Source of the DNA: CAJWGI01 sp036011785
GTDB taxonomy: Bacteria; Chloroflexota; Anaerolineae; Anaerolineales; UBA11657
Assembly (NCBI GenBank): GCA_036011785.1
Contig: DASCOB010000060.1
Span: 1 to 34,089, forward strand
DNA length: 34,089 nucleotides
Reading direction: 5' to 3'
Shown: positions 24,513 to 33,044 of the stretch, one piece after another
Position numbering within the stretch: position 1 is the first letter of the stretch
Layout of the letters: every line of letters starts with the position of its first letter
The notes under the pieces: model-generated
What the model was told of the DNA's origin: nothing
The model's input: only the letters and a program-made list of their open reading frames with translations
The model's database searches: none
Made by a program: the position numbers and the translations under genes

Positions 24513-25541
24513 ATGAAAGCAGTCCTCTTGCACGAACACGGTGGCACTGAGGTTCTCGAATACACCGATATCGAAACCCCGCAGCCGGGCTCCGGCGAGG
24601 TACTGGTCGAGCTCAAGGCCGCAGCCCTTAATAGGCTTGACATCTGGGTGCGCGATGGCTGGCCGGGCATCAAGCTTGAATATCCACATATTTTAGGCGC
24701 GGATGGTGCGGGGCTGGTCGCGGAGTTGGGCGCGGAAGTCTCCGGTGTGCAGTCCGGTGACCGCGTCGCCATAAACCCGGACCTTTGGTGTGGCCAGTGT
24801 GTATACTGCGCCGCCGGTCAGGATAACCTTTGCGACAGCTGGCGGCTGCTGGGCGAATCGGCGTGGGGAACATACGCGCAGTATCTTGTCGTGCCGGAGC
24901 GCAACCTGCTGCCCCTGCCTGATACTGTGGACTTTGAAACCGTGGCTGCGGCTTCTCTCGTCTATCTCACGGCTTGGCACAGCCTGATTACGCGCGGTAA
25001 ATTGCGGGCGGGAGATAGCGTGCTGGTAGTGGGCGCCGGTGGGGGCGTGAACAGCGCCTGCATCCAGATAGCGCATCTGGCTGGCGCGCAGGTTTACGTG
25101 GTCGGCTCTGACGCGTCGAAACTGGAGCAGGCCGAATCTCTCGGCGCGGATGAATTGATCAACCGCTCGAAGGAGGATTGGTCTAGGGCTATCTTCAAGT
25201 TGACGCGAAGGCGCGGCGTGGATGTGGTTGTTGATAACGTGGGCGCGAAAACTTTTTTCCACAGCATCCGCGCGGCCCGCAAAGGGGGGCGCATTCTCAC
25301 TGTCGGAAACACCAGTGGTCCGAAGTTCGAGCTTGACAATCGCTATCTTTTCGGAAAGCATCTGACCATAATCGGCTCTTCCATGGGGCCGCATACCGAT
25401 TTCTTGACCGTGATGGGACTGGTCTTCGAGGACAAGTTGACGCCTGTGATTGATAGCACTTTCCCATTGGCGGAAGCGCGGGCGGCGCAGCGCAAGCTGG
25501 AATCCGGCGACTTTTTCGGCAAGATTGTGCTGCTTCGCTGA
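24513..25541 (+). CDS. MDR-family (zinc-type) NAD(P)H-dependent reductase
   Basis: Medium-chain dehydrogenase/reductase, 342 residues. The structural-zinc lobe is complete: C93, C96, C99 and C107. The catalytic-zinc ligands of alcohol dehydrogenases are not conserved: Asp43 and Asp64 (LGADGAG) stand near where Cys and His-Glu are expected. The Rossmann motif VVGAGGGVN is at 172-180. Such proteins include quinone reductases and enoyl-CoA reductases of the crotonyl/acryloyl-CoA type. The start abuts the stop of the acyl-CoA synthetase and carboxylase genes follow, so reduction of an unsaturated acyl-CoA (for instance acryloyl-CoA to propionyl-CoA) is an attractive but untested role. Confidence 0.85.
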   Translation: MKAVLLHEHGGTEVLEYTDIETPQPGSGEVLVELKAAALNRLDIWVRDGWPGIKLEYPHILGADGAGLVAELGAEVSGVQSGDRVAINPDLWCGQCVYCAAGQDNLCDSWRLLGESAWGTYAQYLVVPERNLLPLPDTVDFETVAAASLVYLTAWHSLITRGKLRAGDSVLVVGAGGGVNSACIQIAHLAGAQVYVVGSDASKLEQAESLGADELINRSKEDWSRAIFKLTRRRGVDVVVDNVGAKTFFHSIRAARKGGRILTVGNTSGPKFELDNRYLFGKHLTIIGSSMGPHTDFLTVMGLVFEDKLTPVIDSTFPLAEARAAQRKLESGDFFGKIVLLR

Positions 25542-25696
25542 GCGCGCGCAGTTTCACACAGCGGTACAGAGCCGTAACTTATCCGGCTGCGAAGGTGTTA
25601 ATTACGGCGATGGTGGGCAGTTCCATACTGAGGGCAGCAGCTGTGCCGGCTTAGCTTATTCAGGTACATGGCGAATGATTAATCGACAGATGATTT

Positions 25697-27247
25697 ATGA
25701 GCGATGAAGCTAGATTGGAACAGTTGCGCGCGCTGAAGGCAAAAGCCCGTATGGGCGGCGGTGAAGAACGCATCGGGCGGCAGCACGAGCGCGGCAAGCT
25801 GACTGCCCGTGAGCGGCTTGACCTGCTGCTGGACAAAGGCTCTTTCCACGAGCTCGACATGTTCGTCACTCATCGCGCGCGCGATTTCGGCATGGACGAA
25901 AAGAAAATTCTTGCCGACAGCGTGGTGACCGGTTGGGGCACCATCGAAGGGCGGCTGGTTTACGTCTATTCGCAGGATTTCACTGTGTTCGGCGGGTCGC
26001 TCTCGCAGGTACATGCGGAGAAGATCTGCAAGATTATGGACATGGCCATCAAAAACGGCGCTCCGCTGATCGGGCTGAACGACTCGGGCGGCGCGCGCAT
26101 TCAGGAAGGCGTGGTCTCGTTGGGGGGTTACGCGGATATATTCCTGCGCAACACTCTGGCATCCGGGGTGATACCGCAGCTCAGCGCCATCATGGGGCCG
26201 TGCGCGGGGGGCGCGGTCTATTCACCGGCGCTGACCGACTTCATCTTCATGGTGAAGAACTCGTCGTACATGTTCGTCACTGGCCCGGACGTGGTTAAGG
26301 CCGTCACTCACGAGGAGGTCTCCTTCGAGGACCTCGGTGGCGCTAGCGTGCACGCGGAGGTTTCCGGAGTGTGCCACTACGTGGCCGAGTCGGAGGCCGA
26401 TTGCCTCTTCCTGATGCGCATGATGCTGGGCTATCTGCCGCAGAACAATATGGAAGACCCACCTTTTGTGGAGAGCAGCGACGACCCGCTCCGTTCCGAA
26501 CCGGCGCTGGACTCCATTGTGCCAGAGAACCCCAATAAGCCCTACGACATGCGCGCGGTCATCCGTATGGTGGTGGACGAGAGCGATTTTCTTGAGATTC
26601 AGGCAGCTTACGCGCCCAACATAGTGGTCGGTTTTGCGCGGTTGGGTGGGCACAGCGTCGGCATTGTGGCAAACCAGCCCGCTCATCTGGCTGGCGTGCT
26701 GGATATTGACGCGGCTGACAAAGCCGGTCGCTTCGTGCGCTTCTGCGATTGTTTCAATCTACCGCTCATCACGCTAGTGGATGTGCCCGGTTTTCTGCCG
26801 GGCACCATGCAGGAGCACGGAGGCATCATTCGTCACGGCGCAAAGCTGCTGTACGCTTTCTGCGAGGCGACCGTGCCAAAAATCACGCTGATAACGCGCA
26901 AAGCCTACGGTGGCGCGTACGATGTGATGAGCAGCAAACACATCCGCGCCGATGTCAACCTCGCCTGGCCGACCGCGGAAATCGCGGTGATGGGGCCAGA
27001 GGGTGCGGTGAACATAATCTTCCGCAATGAACTGGTGCAGGCCACCGACCCCGAGGCGCGCAAGGCGGAGCTTGTGCAGGAATATCGCCAGACTTTCGCC
27101 AACCCCTACGTGGCAGCCGGTCGCGGATACGTGGATGACGTCATCGAGCCGCATGAAACGCGCGCGCGCCTGATAAATGCGCTGGAAATGCTCTCCAACA
27201 AGAGGGACGCGAACCCGGCTAAGAAGCACGGCAATATCCCCCTATAA
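25697..27247 (+). CDS. pccB: Acyl-CoA carboxylase carboxyltransferase (propionyl-CoA carboxylase beta)
   Basis: Carboxyltransferase that moves CO2 from biotin to the alpha carbon of propionyl-CoA, giving methylmalonyl-CoA. Both crotonase-like halves are present (516 residues), with the oxyanion glycines in LNDSGGARIQEG and GPCAGGAVYSP, and the second-half KAYGGAYDVMSSKH. In Streptomyces PccB the Asp of GGAYDVM is the residue that favours propionyl-CoA over acetyl-CoA, and it is Asp here. The ATG at 25697 has no evident ribosome binding site. The 155 bases upstream hold no convincing promoter. The biotin carboxylase follows after 9 bases. Confidence 0.93.
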   Translation: MSDEARLEQLRALKAKARMGGGEERIGRQHERGKLTARERLDLLLDKGSFHELDMFVTHRARDFGMDEKKILADSVVTGWGTIEGRLVYVYSQDFTVFGGSLSQVHAEKICKIMDMAIKNGAPLIGLNDSGGARIQEGVVSLGGYADIFLRNTLASGVIPQLSAIMGPCAGGAVYSPALTDFIFMVKNSSYMFVTGPDVVKAVTHEEVSFEDLGGASVHAEVSGVCHYVAESEADCLFLMRMMLGYLPQNNMEDPPFVESSDDPLRSEPALDSIVPENPNKPYDMRAVIRMVVDESDFLEIQAAYAPNIVVGFARLGGHSVGIVANQPAHLAGVLDIDAADKAGRFVRFCDCFNLPLITLVDVPGFLPGTMQEHGGIIRHGAKLLYAFCEATVPKITLITRKAYGGAYDVMSSKHIRADVNLAWPTAEIAVMGPEGAVNIIFRNELVQATDPEARKAELVQEYRQTFANPYVAAGRGYVDDVIEPHETRARLINALEMLSNKRDANPAKKHGNIPL

Positions 27248-27256
27248 GGCAAGGAA

Positions 27257-28762
27257 ATGCTGCGGAAAGTATTGATAGCCAATCGTGGCGAGATAGCCGT
27301 ACGCGTGCTGCGCGCCTGTCGAGAACTCGGACTGCAGACTGTCGCTGTTTTTTCTGAGGCCGACCGTCATGCCATGCACGTCTATTACGCCGACGAGGCC
27401 TATCCGATTGGCCCGCCGCCGCCGCGCAATTCTTACCTGCGCATCGACAAAATCCTTTCCGTCGCGAAGGATGCGCGGGTGGACGCGATTCATCCAGGCT
27501 ACGGATTCCTGGCTGAGCGCCAGGAGTTCGCGCAGGCGTGCGCGGACGAGGGCTTTGTCTTCATCGGACCGAAGGCATCTGCCATCGCCGCCATGGGCGA
27601 CAAGACCGTTGCGCGCGCCACGGTGAAAAAAGCGGGCATATCGGTGGTTCCGGGCACGGAGGGTGAGGGCAGCCTGCGCGACGATGAAATCATTGCTATA
27701 GCTCTGGGCATCGGTTTTCCGCTGCTGGTGAAGGCAACCGCCGGAGGTGGCGGAAAAGGTATGCGCCAAGTGGAATCAGCAGACGGGCTGCCGGCCGCAC
27801 TGGGGGCCGCCCGGCGCGAAGCCGAGGCCGCTTTCGGTGATGGTAACGTATATCTGGAAAAGGTGGTCACGGGCGCGCGGCACGTCGAAATCCAGATTCT
27901 CGCCGATACGCATGGAAACATGATTCATCTTGGCGAGCGCGAGTGTTCCATCCAGCGGCGGCACCAGAAATTGCTCGAAGAAGCGCCGTCAGTGATTGTG
28001 GCCGACGACCCGGCCATGCGCGAGCAAATGGGCGCGGTAGCCTGCCGCGTGGCCGCAGCGGTGGAATACGTGAATGCCGGCACGATTGAGTTTCTGGTGG
28101 ACGGGGAAAAGAATTTCTATTTCCTTGAGATGAACACCCGCTTGCAGGTGGAGCATCCGGTGACCGAGATTGTGACCGGCGTGGATATCGTCAAGGAACA
28201 GATACGCATTGCGCGCGGGCGCAAATTGAGCCGCAAGCAGGCAGAGATTGCACTGAAGGGTTGGGCAATCGAGTGTCGCATTAACGCTGAGGACCCCGAC
28301 CATGATTTCATGCCCTCCATCGGCGCCATCACCACCAGCATGTTGCCTACCGGCCCCGGGGTGCGCGTGGATACCGGCGTGTATCCCGGTTACATTGTTT
28401 CTCCGTATTATGATTCGATGATAAGCAAGGTAATCTGCTGGGGCGAGACGCGCGGCGAGGCGCTCTTGCGCATGCGGCGGGCGCTGGAGGAATATCGCAT
28501 TGTGGGCGTGAAGACTACCATTCCGTTCCACCAGAAGCTGCTTGACTCACATCGCTTCATGGCCGGTCAGTTCAACACCAGCTTTTTGGATGTGGATTTT
28601 CGTGTGGAGGAGAGAGAGCGTCCGGATGCGGAGACTGCGGCCGTGTTCGCCACCTTAGCTGCCCACCGCAGCCAGCAGCAGGCGGCGCGCGTGGTGCAGC
28701 GCGGCGAGCGCGATACCAGCAACTGGAAATGGGTCGGGCGCTGGGAGAGAATGCACCGATGA
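27257..28762 (+). CDS. accC: Biotin carboxylase subunit
   Basis: ATP-grasp enzyme that carboxylates biotin with bicarbonate and ATP. The N-terminal KVLIANRGEIAVRV, the glycine-rich ATP lid KATAGGGGKGM, the MgATP segment HLGERECSIQRRHQK and the active-site EMNTRLQVEHPVTE are all present. At 501 residues it has the carboxylase core plus about 50 extra C-terminal residues, but no biotin domain, which is encoded separately by the next gene. AAGGAA lies just before the ATG. Its stop overlaps the ATG of the biotin-carrier gene (ATGA). Confidence 0.93.
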   Translation: MLRKVLIANRGEIAVRVLRACRELGLQTVAVFSEADRHAMHVYYADEAYPIGPPPPRNSYLRIDKILSVAKDARVDAIHPGYGFLAERQEFAQACADEGFVFIGPKASAIAAMGDKTVARATVKKAGISVVPGTEGEGSLRDDEIIAIALGIGFPLLVKATAGGGGKGMRQVESADGLPAALGAARREAEAAFGDGNVYLEKVVTGARHVEIQILADTHGNMIHLGERECSIQRRHQKLLEEAPSVIVADDPAMREQMGAVACRVAAAVEYVNAGTIEFLVDGEKNFYFLEMNTRLQVEHPVTEIVTGVDIVKEQIRIARGRKLSRKQAEIALKGWAIECRINAEDPDHDFMPSIGAITTSMLPTGPGVRVDTGVYPGYIVSPYYDSMISKVICWGETRGEALLRMRRALEEYRIVGVKTTIPFHQKLLDSHRFMAGQFNTSFLDVDFRVEERERPDAETAAVFATLAAHRSQQQAARVVQRGERDTSNWKWVGRWERMHR

Positions 28763-29277
28763 AGTACATCACCGTTGTAGATGAGCGTGAATTCGAGATT
28801 GAAATAAACGATGACCTCCATATGACCATTGATGGCGTGCGCCATGAACTCGATTTTCAGGCGGTGGGTAACCGGCCGCTGTATTCATTGCTGATAGGCG
28901 GCCATTCGTACGAAGCATATGTGGAGGCCGGCGAAGATGGCTGGCAGGTGTTGCACCGGGGCAATCTTTATCAGGTGCAGGTTGAGGATGAACGCGCGCA
29001 ACGACTGGCGCAACTCGGCGGGGGCGGGCCGGCGGTGGCCGGTGGCGAATACCATCTGAAGGCACCGATGCCTGGATTGGTGGTGACCGTCCCGGTTGAG
29101 GAAGAACAGGTAATTGCACAGGGCGAACTGCTCGTGATTCTCGAATCGATGAAAATGCAGAACGAACTCAAAGCCCCGCGCGATGGGCTGGTCACCCGCG
29201 TGCGCGTGCAGCCCGGCGACAGCATAGAGCAGAATCAGGTGATGGTGGTGCTGGCACCCGCGCCAAGCGAAACATGA
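28759..29277 (+). CDS. Biotin carrier protein with BT-like N-terminal domain
   Basis: The last 75 residues are a biotinyl domain with the biotin-accepting lysine K132 in ESMKMQNE. The first 80 residues (KYITVVDEREFEIEIND to NLYQVQVEDERAQRL) look like the beta-rich BT domain that, in propionyl-CoA carboxylase alpha chains, lies between biotin carboxylase and carrier and docks them to the beta subunit. Here that domain is fused to the carrier and separated from the carboxylase. A Gly/Pro/Ala linker joins the two parts. The frame is open from 28729, but the ATG at 28759 overlaps the accC stop in the usual coupled manner, and the downstream gene overlaps likewise. Confidence 0.88.
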   Translation: MKYITVVDEREFEIEINDDLHMTIDGVRHELDFQAVGNRPLYSLLIGGHSYEAYVEAGEDGWQVLHRGNLYQVQVEDERAQRLAQLGGGGPAVAGGEYHLKAPMPGLVVTVPVEEEQVIAQGELLVILESMKMQNELKAPRDGLVTRVRVQPGDSIEQNQVMVVLAPAPSET

Positions 29278-30932
29278 ACGAGCAAGTGGAAAGGGAAAAG
29301 GAACGCTGGGAGCAGACCACTCTGCGGCGCAGCCTAGAAAAGCAGGCCGAGCACCGCGAAGAGTTCGTGACTTCATCCGGCATTTCGTTGGAGCGCGTGT
29401 ACCTACCGGTTTCGGTGGACACCGACTTCCAGCAGCAATTAGGCTTCCCCGGGGAATATCCATACACTCGCGGTGTGCAGCCTACCATGTATCGCGGGCG
29501 CTTGTGGACGATGCGCCAATATGCCGGCTATGCGAGCGCGCGCGAAACGAACGCGCGCTTCAAATTCTTGCTGCAGCAGGGACAGACCGGACTCTCCGTG
29601 GCGTTTGACCTGCCCACTCAGATTGGCTATGACCCGGATGACGCGCTGGCACTGGGTGAGGTCGGCAAGGTTGGCGTGTCCATCCCCACTCTGGATGATA
29701 TGGCGTGCCTGCTGCAAGGCATACCGCTGGAAAAAGTTAGCACCAGCATGACCATCAACGCACCTGCGGCGATTATGCTGGCGATGTATATTGCCGTGGG
29801 CAAGCGTCAGGGCGTCGAGCCGCGTCAATTGCGCGGCACAATCCAGAACGACATTCTCAAAGAATATCTGGCGCGCGGCACTTATATTTTTCCGCCTCGG
29901 CCCTCTATGCGGCTGACTACGGATGTTTTGCAGTATTGCGCGCAGCATGCGCCGCGCTGGAATACGATCAGCATCTCCGGCTATCACATTCGCGAGGCGG
30001 GCAGCACGGCGGTGCAGGAAGTGGCTTTCACGCTGGCTAACGGCATTACTTATGTGGAAGCGGCGGAGGCAGCCGGTTTATCTGTGGATGATTTTGCGCC
30101 GCGGCTGACCTTCTTCTTTAATGCTCACAATCAGTTTCTGGAGGAGGTCGCCAAATACCGGGCGGCGCGGCGCCTGTGGGCGAGAATCATGAAAGAGCGT
30201 TTTGGTGCCACGAATCCGAAGAGCCTGATGCTGCGCTTTCACACGCAGACGGGGGGCAGCACGCTCACGGCGCAGCAGCCGGAGAACAACATGACGCGCG
30301 TGGCGCTGCAAGCGTTGGCCGCGGTGATGGGCGGCACGCAAAGCCTGCACACCAACGCGATGGACGAGGCGCTGGCGTTGCCCACGGCTGCGGCGGCGCA
30401 GGCCGCGCTGCGTACGCAGCAGATTATCGCGCACGAATCCGGGGTGTGTGATACGGTGGACCCACTGGCAGGAAGCTTCGCAGTGGAAGCGCTGACGGAC
30501 GAAATCGAAACGCGCGCGCAAGGTTATATTGGGCGCATTGATGAGCTGGGTGGGGCGTTGACGGCCATCGAGAGCGGCTACACGCAGCGCGAGATTCAGG
30601 ATGCTGCCTATGCCTACCAGCGCGCCATTGAGCAGAACGAGCAGACTGTAGTGGGCGTGAATGCTTTTGTGGCTGAAGAACCTACCGCCATCGAAAGACT
30701 GACAGTGGATGCCGCCGTTGAGGCGCGCCAGCGTGAGCGCGTGGCTGCGCTGCGTGTGCGGCGTGATCATGAGCGCGTGAGCGCGTTGCGCGAGGAGCTG
30801 GCGGCGACCGCGCGCGGCGCGGGAAACCTGATGCCGCTATTCATCGAGTGCGTGGAGAATGATGTGACCTTGGGCGAAATCTGCCACACGCTGCGCGAAG
30901 TGTGGGGCGAGTATCGGCCGACCAGTATTTGA
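29274..30932 (+). CDS. mcmA: Methylmalonyl-CoA mutase, catalytic (large) subunit
   Basis: TIM-barrel mutase subunit that converts (R)-methylmalonyl-CoA to succinyl-CoA with adenosylcobalamin. Family blocks: YPYTRGVQPTMYRGR (62-76), WTMRQYAGY (78-86), GLSVAFDLPTQIGYD (106-120), STSMTINAPA (156-165) and SGYHIREAG (235-243). The substrate-specificity residues look like methylmalonyl-CoA mutase rather than isobutyryl-CoA mutase: Tyr83 in RQYAG, Arg201 in ARGTYIFPP and His238. The protein ends at 552 residues, so the B12-binding domain must be a separate protein; none is in the window. The start overlaps the biotin-carrier stop (ATGA). Confidence 0.94.
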   Translation: MNEQVEREKERWEQTTLRRSLEKQAEHREEFVTSSGISLERVYLPVSVDTDFQQQLGFPGEYPYTRGVQPTMYRGRLWTMRQYAGYASARETNARFKFLLQQGQTGLSVAFDLPTQIGYDPDDALALGEVGKVGVSIPTLDDMACLLQGIPLEKVSTSMTINAPAAIMLAMYIAVGKRQGVEPRQLRGTIQNDILKEYLARGTYIFPPRPSMRLTTDVLQYCAQHAPRWNTISISGYHIREAGSTAVQEVAFTLANGITYVEAAEAAGLSVDDFAPRLTFFFNAHNQFLEEVAKYRAARRLWARIMKERFGATNPKSLMLRFHTQTGGSTLTAQQPENNMTRVALQALAAVMGGTQSLHTNAMDEALALPTAAAAQAALRTQQIIAHESGVCDTVDPLAGSFAVEALTDEIETRAQGYIGRIDELGGALTAIESGYTQREIQDAAYAYQRAIEQNEQTVVGVNAFVAEEPTAIERLTVDAAVEARQRERVAALRVRRDHERVSALREELAATARGAGNLMPLFIECVENDVTLGEICHTLREVWGEYRPTSI

Positions 30933-30937
30933 CCCTC

Positions 30938-31345
30938 ATGATCACGAACATTGATCACATTGCCATCATCGTCGCGGACATCGAAGCGGCCTTGGGGTTC
31001 TGGCGTGATGCTCTCGGGTTGGAAGTGTCGCGCGTGGAAGAGGTGCCAGAGCAAGAGACAGAGGTAGCCTTTCTGCCGCTGGGTCAGGGCGAAATCGAAC
31101 TGGTGCGGACGACCAGTGACGACAGCGGAGCGGCGCGCTTCCTCGCCAAACGCGGCGCGGGGATGCACCACATTGCTCTAGAGGTGGACGATCTGGAAGC
31201 GACGTTGGCGCGGCTCAAAGCCAAAGGGGTGCGCCTGATTAATGAGTCGCCGGTGGAGGCTGCCGGGGGCCGGCGGGCGGCCTTCGTGCATCCACAAAGC
31301 GCGAGCGGCGTGCTGCTCGAGCTTTACGAATCTAATCCTGAATAG
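30938..31345 (+). CDS. mce: Methylmalonyl-CoA epimerase
   Basis: Glyoxalase-fold enzyme that interconverts (S)- and (R)-methylmalonyl-CoA, linking carboxylase and mutase. The metal ligands of the family are visible: H7 in NIDHIAI, a Glu or Gln near residue 50 (GQGEIELV), H78 in GMHHIALEV and E128 in LLELYE. At 135 residues it is of standard length. The ATG at 30938 lies 5 bases after the mutase stop. The 3' end overlaps by 14 bases the end of the broken LLM-family gene on the other strand. Confidence 0.93.
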   Translation: MITNIDHIAIIVADIEAALGFWRDALGLEVSRVEEVPEQETEVAFLPLGQGEIELVRTTSDDSGAARFLAKRGAGMHHIALEVDDLEATLARLKAKGVRLINESPVEAAGGRRAAFVHPQSASGVLLELYESNPE

Positions 31346-31935
31346 CGCGCGCCACCTTTTTCCAATCTTCCATGTTTTCGCCGGTGGTCAGCGGCGTGTA
31401 GAGGGTGACGTGGTCTAACAGCTCACTGTAGCGCGCGCGCAGTTTGTGGCCGATGTCGTCCCAGCTGCCTTCGGTGACAAATTCGGCCAGCATCTCCCCG
31501 GAAATCAACCTCGGCATTTCATCCCAGCGCTTGCGCGTCGCCAGACTGGAAAGCTGCGCGGCGATCTCTTCCCATCCGTGCATTCGCATAATCACGCGGT
31601 AGGTCGGCGTGGACGCGTAAAAAGCAATCTGAGCGCGCATGAAATCACGCATTTTCGCGCGGCTCTTTTCGTCCGCACCGATGGCGACCATGGCGGGCGC
31701 GATGCGCGTGATATCGTTTGGGCTGCGCCCGGCGCGGGCTGCGCCCAAACCCGATAGCGACAGCCGTCCCGAACTCAAGTCGGGTGGTGTGTTCGGCCAC
31801 CAGCGGCAGCGAGAGAAATGGATGGCGTTGGGTTTCGCTGCTCCACAGGCCGGCTGCGCCCAGTTCTTCGGCGTGACGGGCCAAATCAGGGATTTCTTTC
31901 AGTGCGGCGGCGGGAACGGCGACGTCAAATTTCAT
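31332..31935 (-). pseudogene. LLM-family flavin/F420-dependent oxidoreductase with internal deletion
   Basis: The ATG at 31935 has a strong GAGGAGG five bases upstream, and the first 67 residues are a normal N-terminus of a luciferase-like monooxygenase family protein (KFDVAVPAAALKEIPDLA, GLWSSETQRHPFLSLPL, RLEFGTAVAIGFGRSP). After GFGRSP this frame loses homology. The family C-terminus (AARAGRSPND, QIAFYASTPTYR, HGWEEIAAQLSSLATRKRWD) continues in another frame to the TAG at 31334-31332. The middle, roughly 150 residues with much of the barrel, is missing. The join lies at two copies of an 11-bp repeat, so deletion by short-repeat recombination is likely. The product is almost certainly non-functional. 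The dehydrogenase gene ends 10 bases upstream on the same strand. Confidence 0.85.
31720..31746. repeat. 11-bp direct repeat at a deletion junction
   Basis: GGGCTGCGCCC occurs at 31720-31730 and again at 31736-31746, exactly where the two halves of the LLM-family gene meet out of frame. On the gene's strand both copies can encode GRSP, the motif that occurs both at the end of the N-terminal part and at the start of the C-terminal part. Confidence 0.7.
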
Positions 31936-31945
31936 GACAACCTCC

Positions 31946-32995
31946 TCAATATCTTTTTTGAAAATCAACCCCGTTAAGCAGGGGTTGGTTAGACAGATAG
32001 CGTCGCAGGTTTTCGGCAAAGACCTGTAGCGCGCGTTCATCATAATGGGGGCTGAACCCAGCCACATGCGGGCTGATGATGACATTGGGCAGCTGCCAAA
32101 GTGGGCTGCTGGTAGCCAGTGGTTCGGTTTCAAATACATCCAGCAGCGCGCCACCGAGTTGCCCGTTCTGCAGCGTGGCAATCAACGCGGCTTCGTCCAC
32201 AACCTTGCCACGGGCGACATTGACGAAAATAGCGCCCGCTTTCATCATCGCAAATTCGGCCGCGCCAATCAGATGGCGTGTATTTGGCGTGAGCGGCACG
32301 GTGACGACGATGTGATCGCAAAGTGGCAGCATGACGTGCAGGGCGTCGGGCGCGAAGATGTGCTCCACTTGACTGCCATCCGCGTCGCCGGCGCCGGGCA
32401 GACGCCAGCCATCATCAGCGCTGTGCGCGGCGTTCCGTTTCGTCGCCAGAGTGCGCATGCCGAAAGCGCGCGCCAGCCGGGCGATTTCGCGCCCCAGGCT
32501 ACCGTAACCGACGATGCCCAGAGTGGCGCCGCGCAGCTCGGCAGGCACGAATTTCTCCCAGCGGCCGGAGGGCCACTCGTTGCGCGCCTGGTGAAACAAG
32601 AAACGGGGCAGGTGATGCATGAACGCCAGCAGCCCGCCGAAGACGTATTCGGCGATCGGGACAGCGCCGATGCCGCTGACGGTGGTCAGGTGCGCGCGCG
32701 CGGCGATGGGGTGCTGCAGCAGGTGCTCTACCCCGGCCCAATGGCTCTGAATCCAGCGCAGGCGCGGGGCTTGCTCCGCGCGGGGCATGACCGTAGAAGT
32801 GTAAAGTACCTCCACTTGTGGCCAGTGGTCGACGAGTTCGTCGGCGTGTTTGGCTGGGTTGTGACTGATTCGCAGCCGGGGCGAGACTGCATGCAGCGGC
32901 TGCGTCAGTTCATCTGGGAAAGAATGGGTGATAAGGACGTGGACTGTTTGGTTCGCAGGCACGGAAGTGTTGCTCCGGTGCGGCCATTTTAGCAT
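31946..32995 (-). CDS. D-isomer-specific 2-hydroxyacid dehydrogenase
   Basis: NAD(P)-dependent 2-hydroxyacid/2-ketoacid oxidoreductase. The cofactor motif GIVGYGSLGREIARLA and the catalytic trio are present: Arg in VNVARGKVVDE, Glu in VFETEPL and His in ISPHVAGFS. Segment SGIGAVPIAEYVFGGLLAF matches the family's substrate-domain hinge. The subgroup (glyoxylate/hydroxypyruvate-like) cannot be narrowed further; a segment of about 25 residues between the Rossmann halves is longer than in short members. The frame is open from 33082, but the ATG at 32995 gives 349 residues and avoids overlap with the divergent gene at 33045; a slightly later start is also possible. Confidence 0.87.
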   Translation of the reverse strand: MLKWPHRSNTSVPANQTVHVLITHSFPDELTQPLHAVSPRLRISHNPAKHADELVDHWPQVEVLYTSTVMPRAEQAPRLRWIQSHWAGVEHLLQHPIAARAHLTTVSGIGAVPIAEYVFGGLLAFMHHLPRFLFHQARNEWPSGRWEKFVPAELRGATLGIVGYGSLGREIARLARAFGMRTLATKRNAAHSADDGWRLPGAGDADGSQVEHIFAPDALHVMLPLCDHIVVTVPLTPNTRHLIGAAEFAMMKAGAIFVNVARGKVVDEAALIATLQNGQLGGALLDVFETEPLATSSPLWQLPNVIISPHVAGFSPHYDERALQVFAENLRRYLSNQPLLNGVDFQKRY

Positions 32996-33031
32996 GGGGC
33001 CGTGCCAATGCGGAAAACGACGCTGCCGTGC

Positions 33032-33037
33032 TACAAT
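33032..33037 (+). promoter_or_regulatory. -10 box before the small membrane protein, leaderless arrangement
   Basis: TACAAT ends 7 bases before the ATG at 33045, the same spacing as at hyuA. No -35 box is evident. GGAG directly before the ATG is too close to serve as a normal ribosome binding site. Confidence 0.4.
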
Positions 33038-33044
33038 CGTGGAG

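Noticed and set aside
31332..31935. Programmed frameshift in the LLM-family gene
   Set aside because: The two frames are not adjacent parts of one protein: about 150 residues of the fold are missing between them, so a frameshift alone could not restore it.
32045..32992. Long open frame on the forward strand opposite the 2-hydroxyacid dehydrogenase
   Set aside because: Its translation shows no recognisable domain, and it mirrors a gene with all catalytic motifs. Long antisense frames are common in GC-rich coding DNA.
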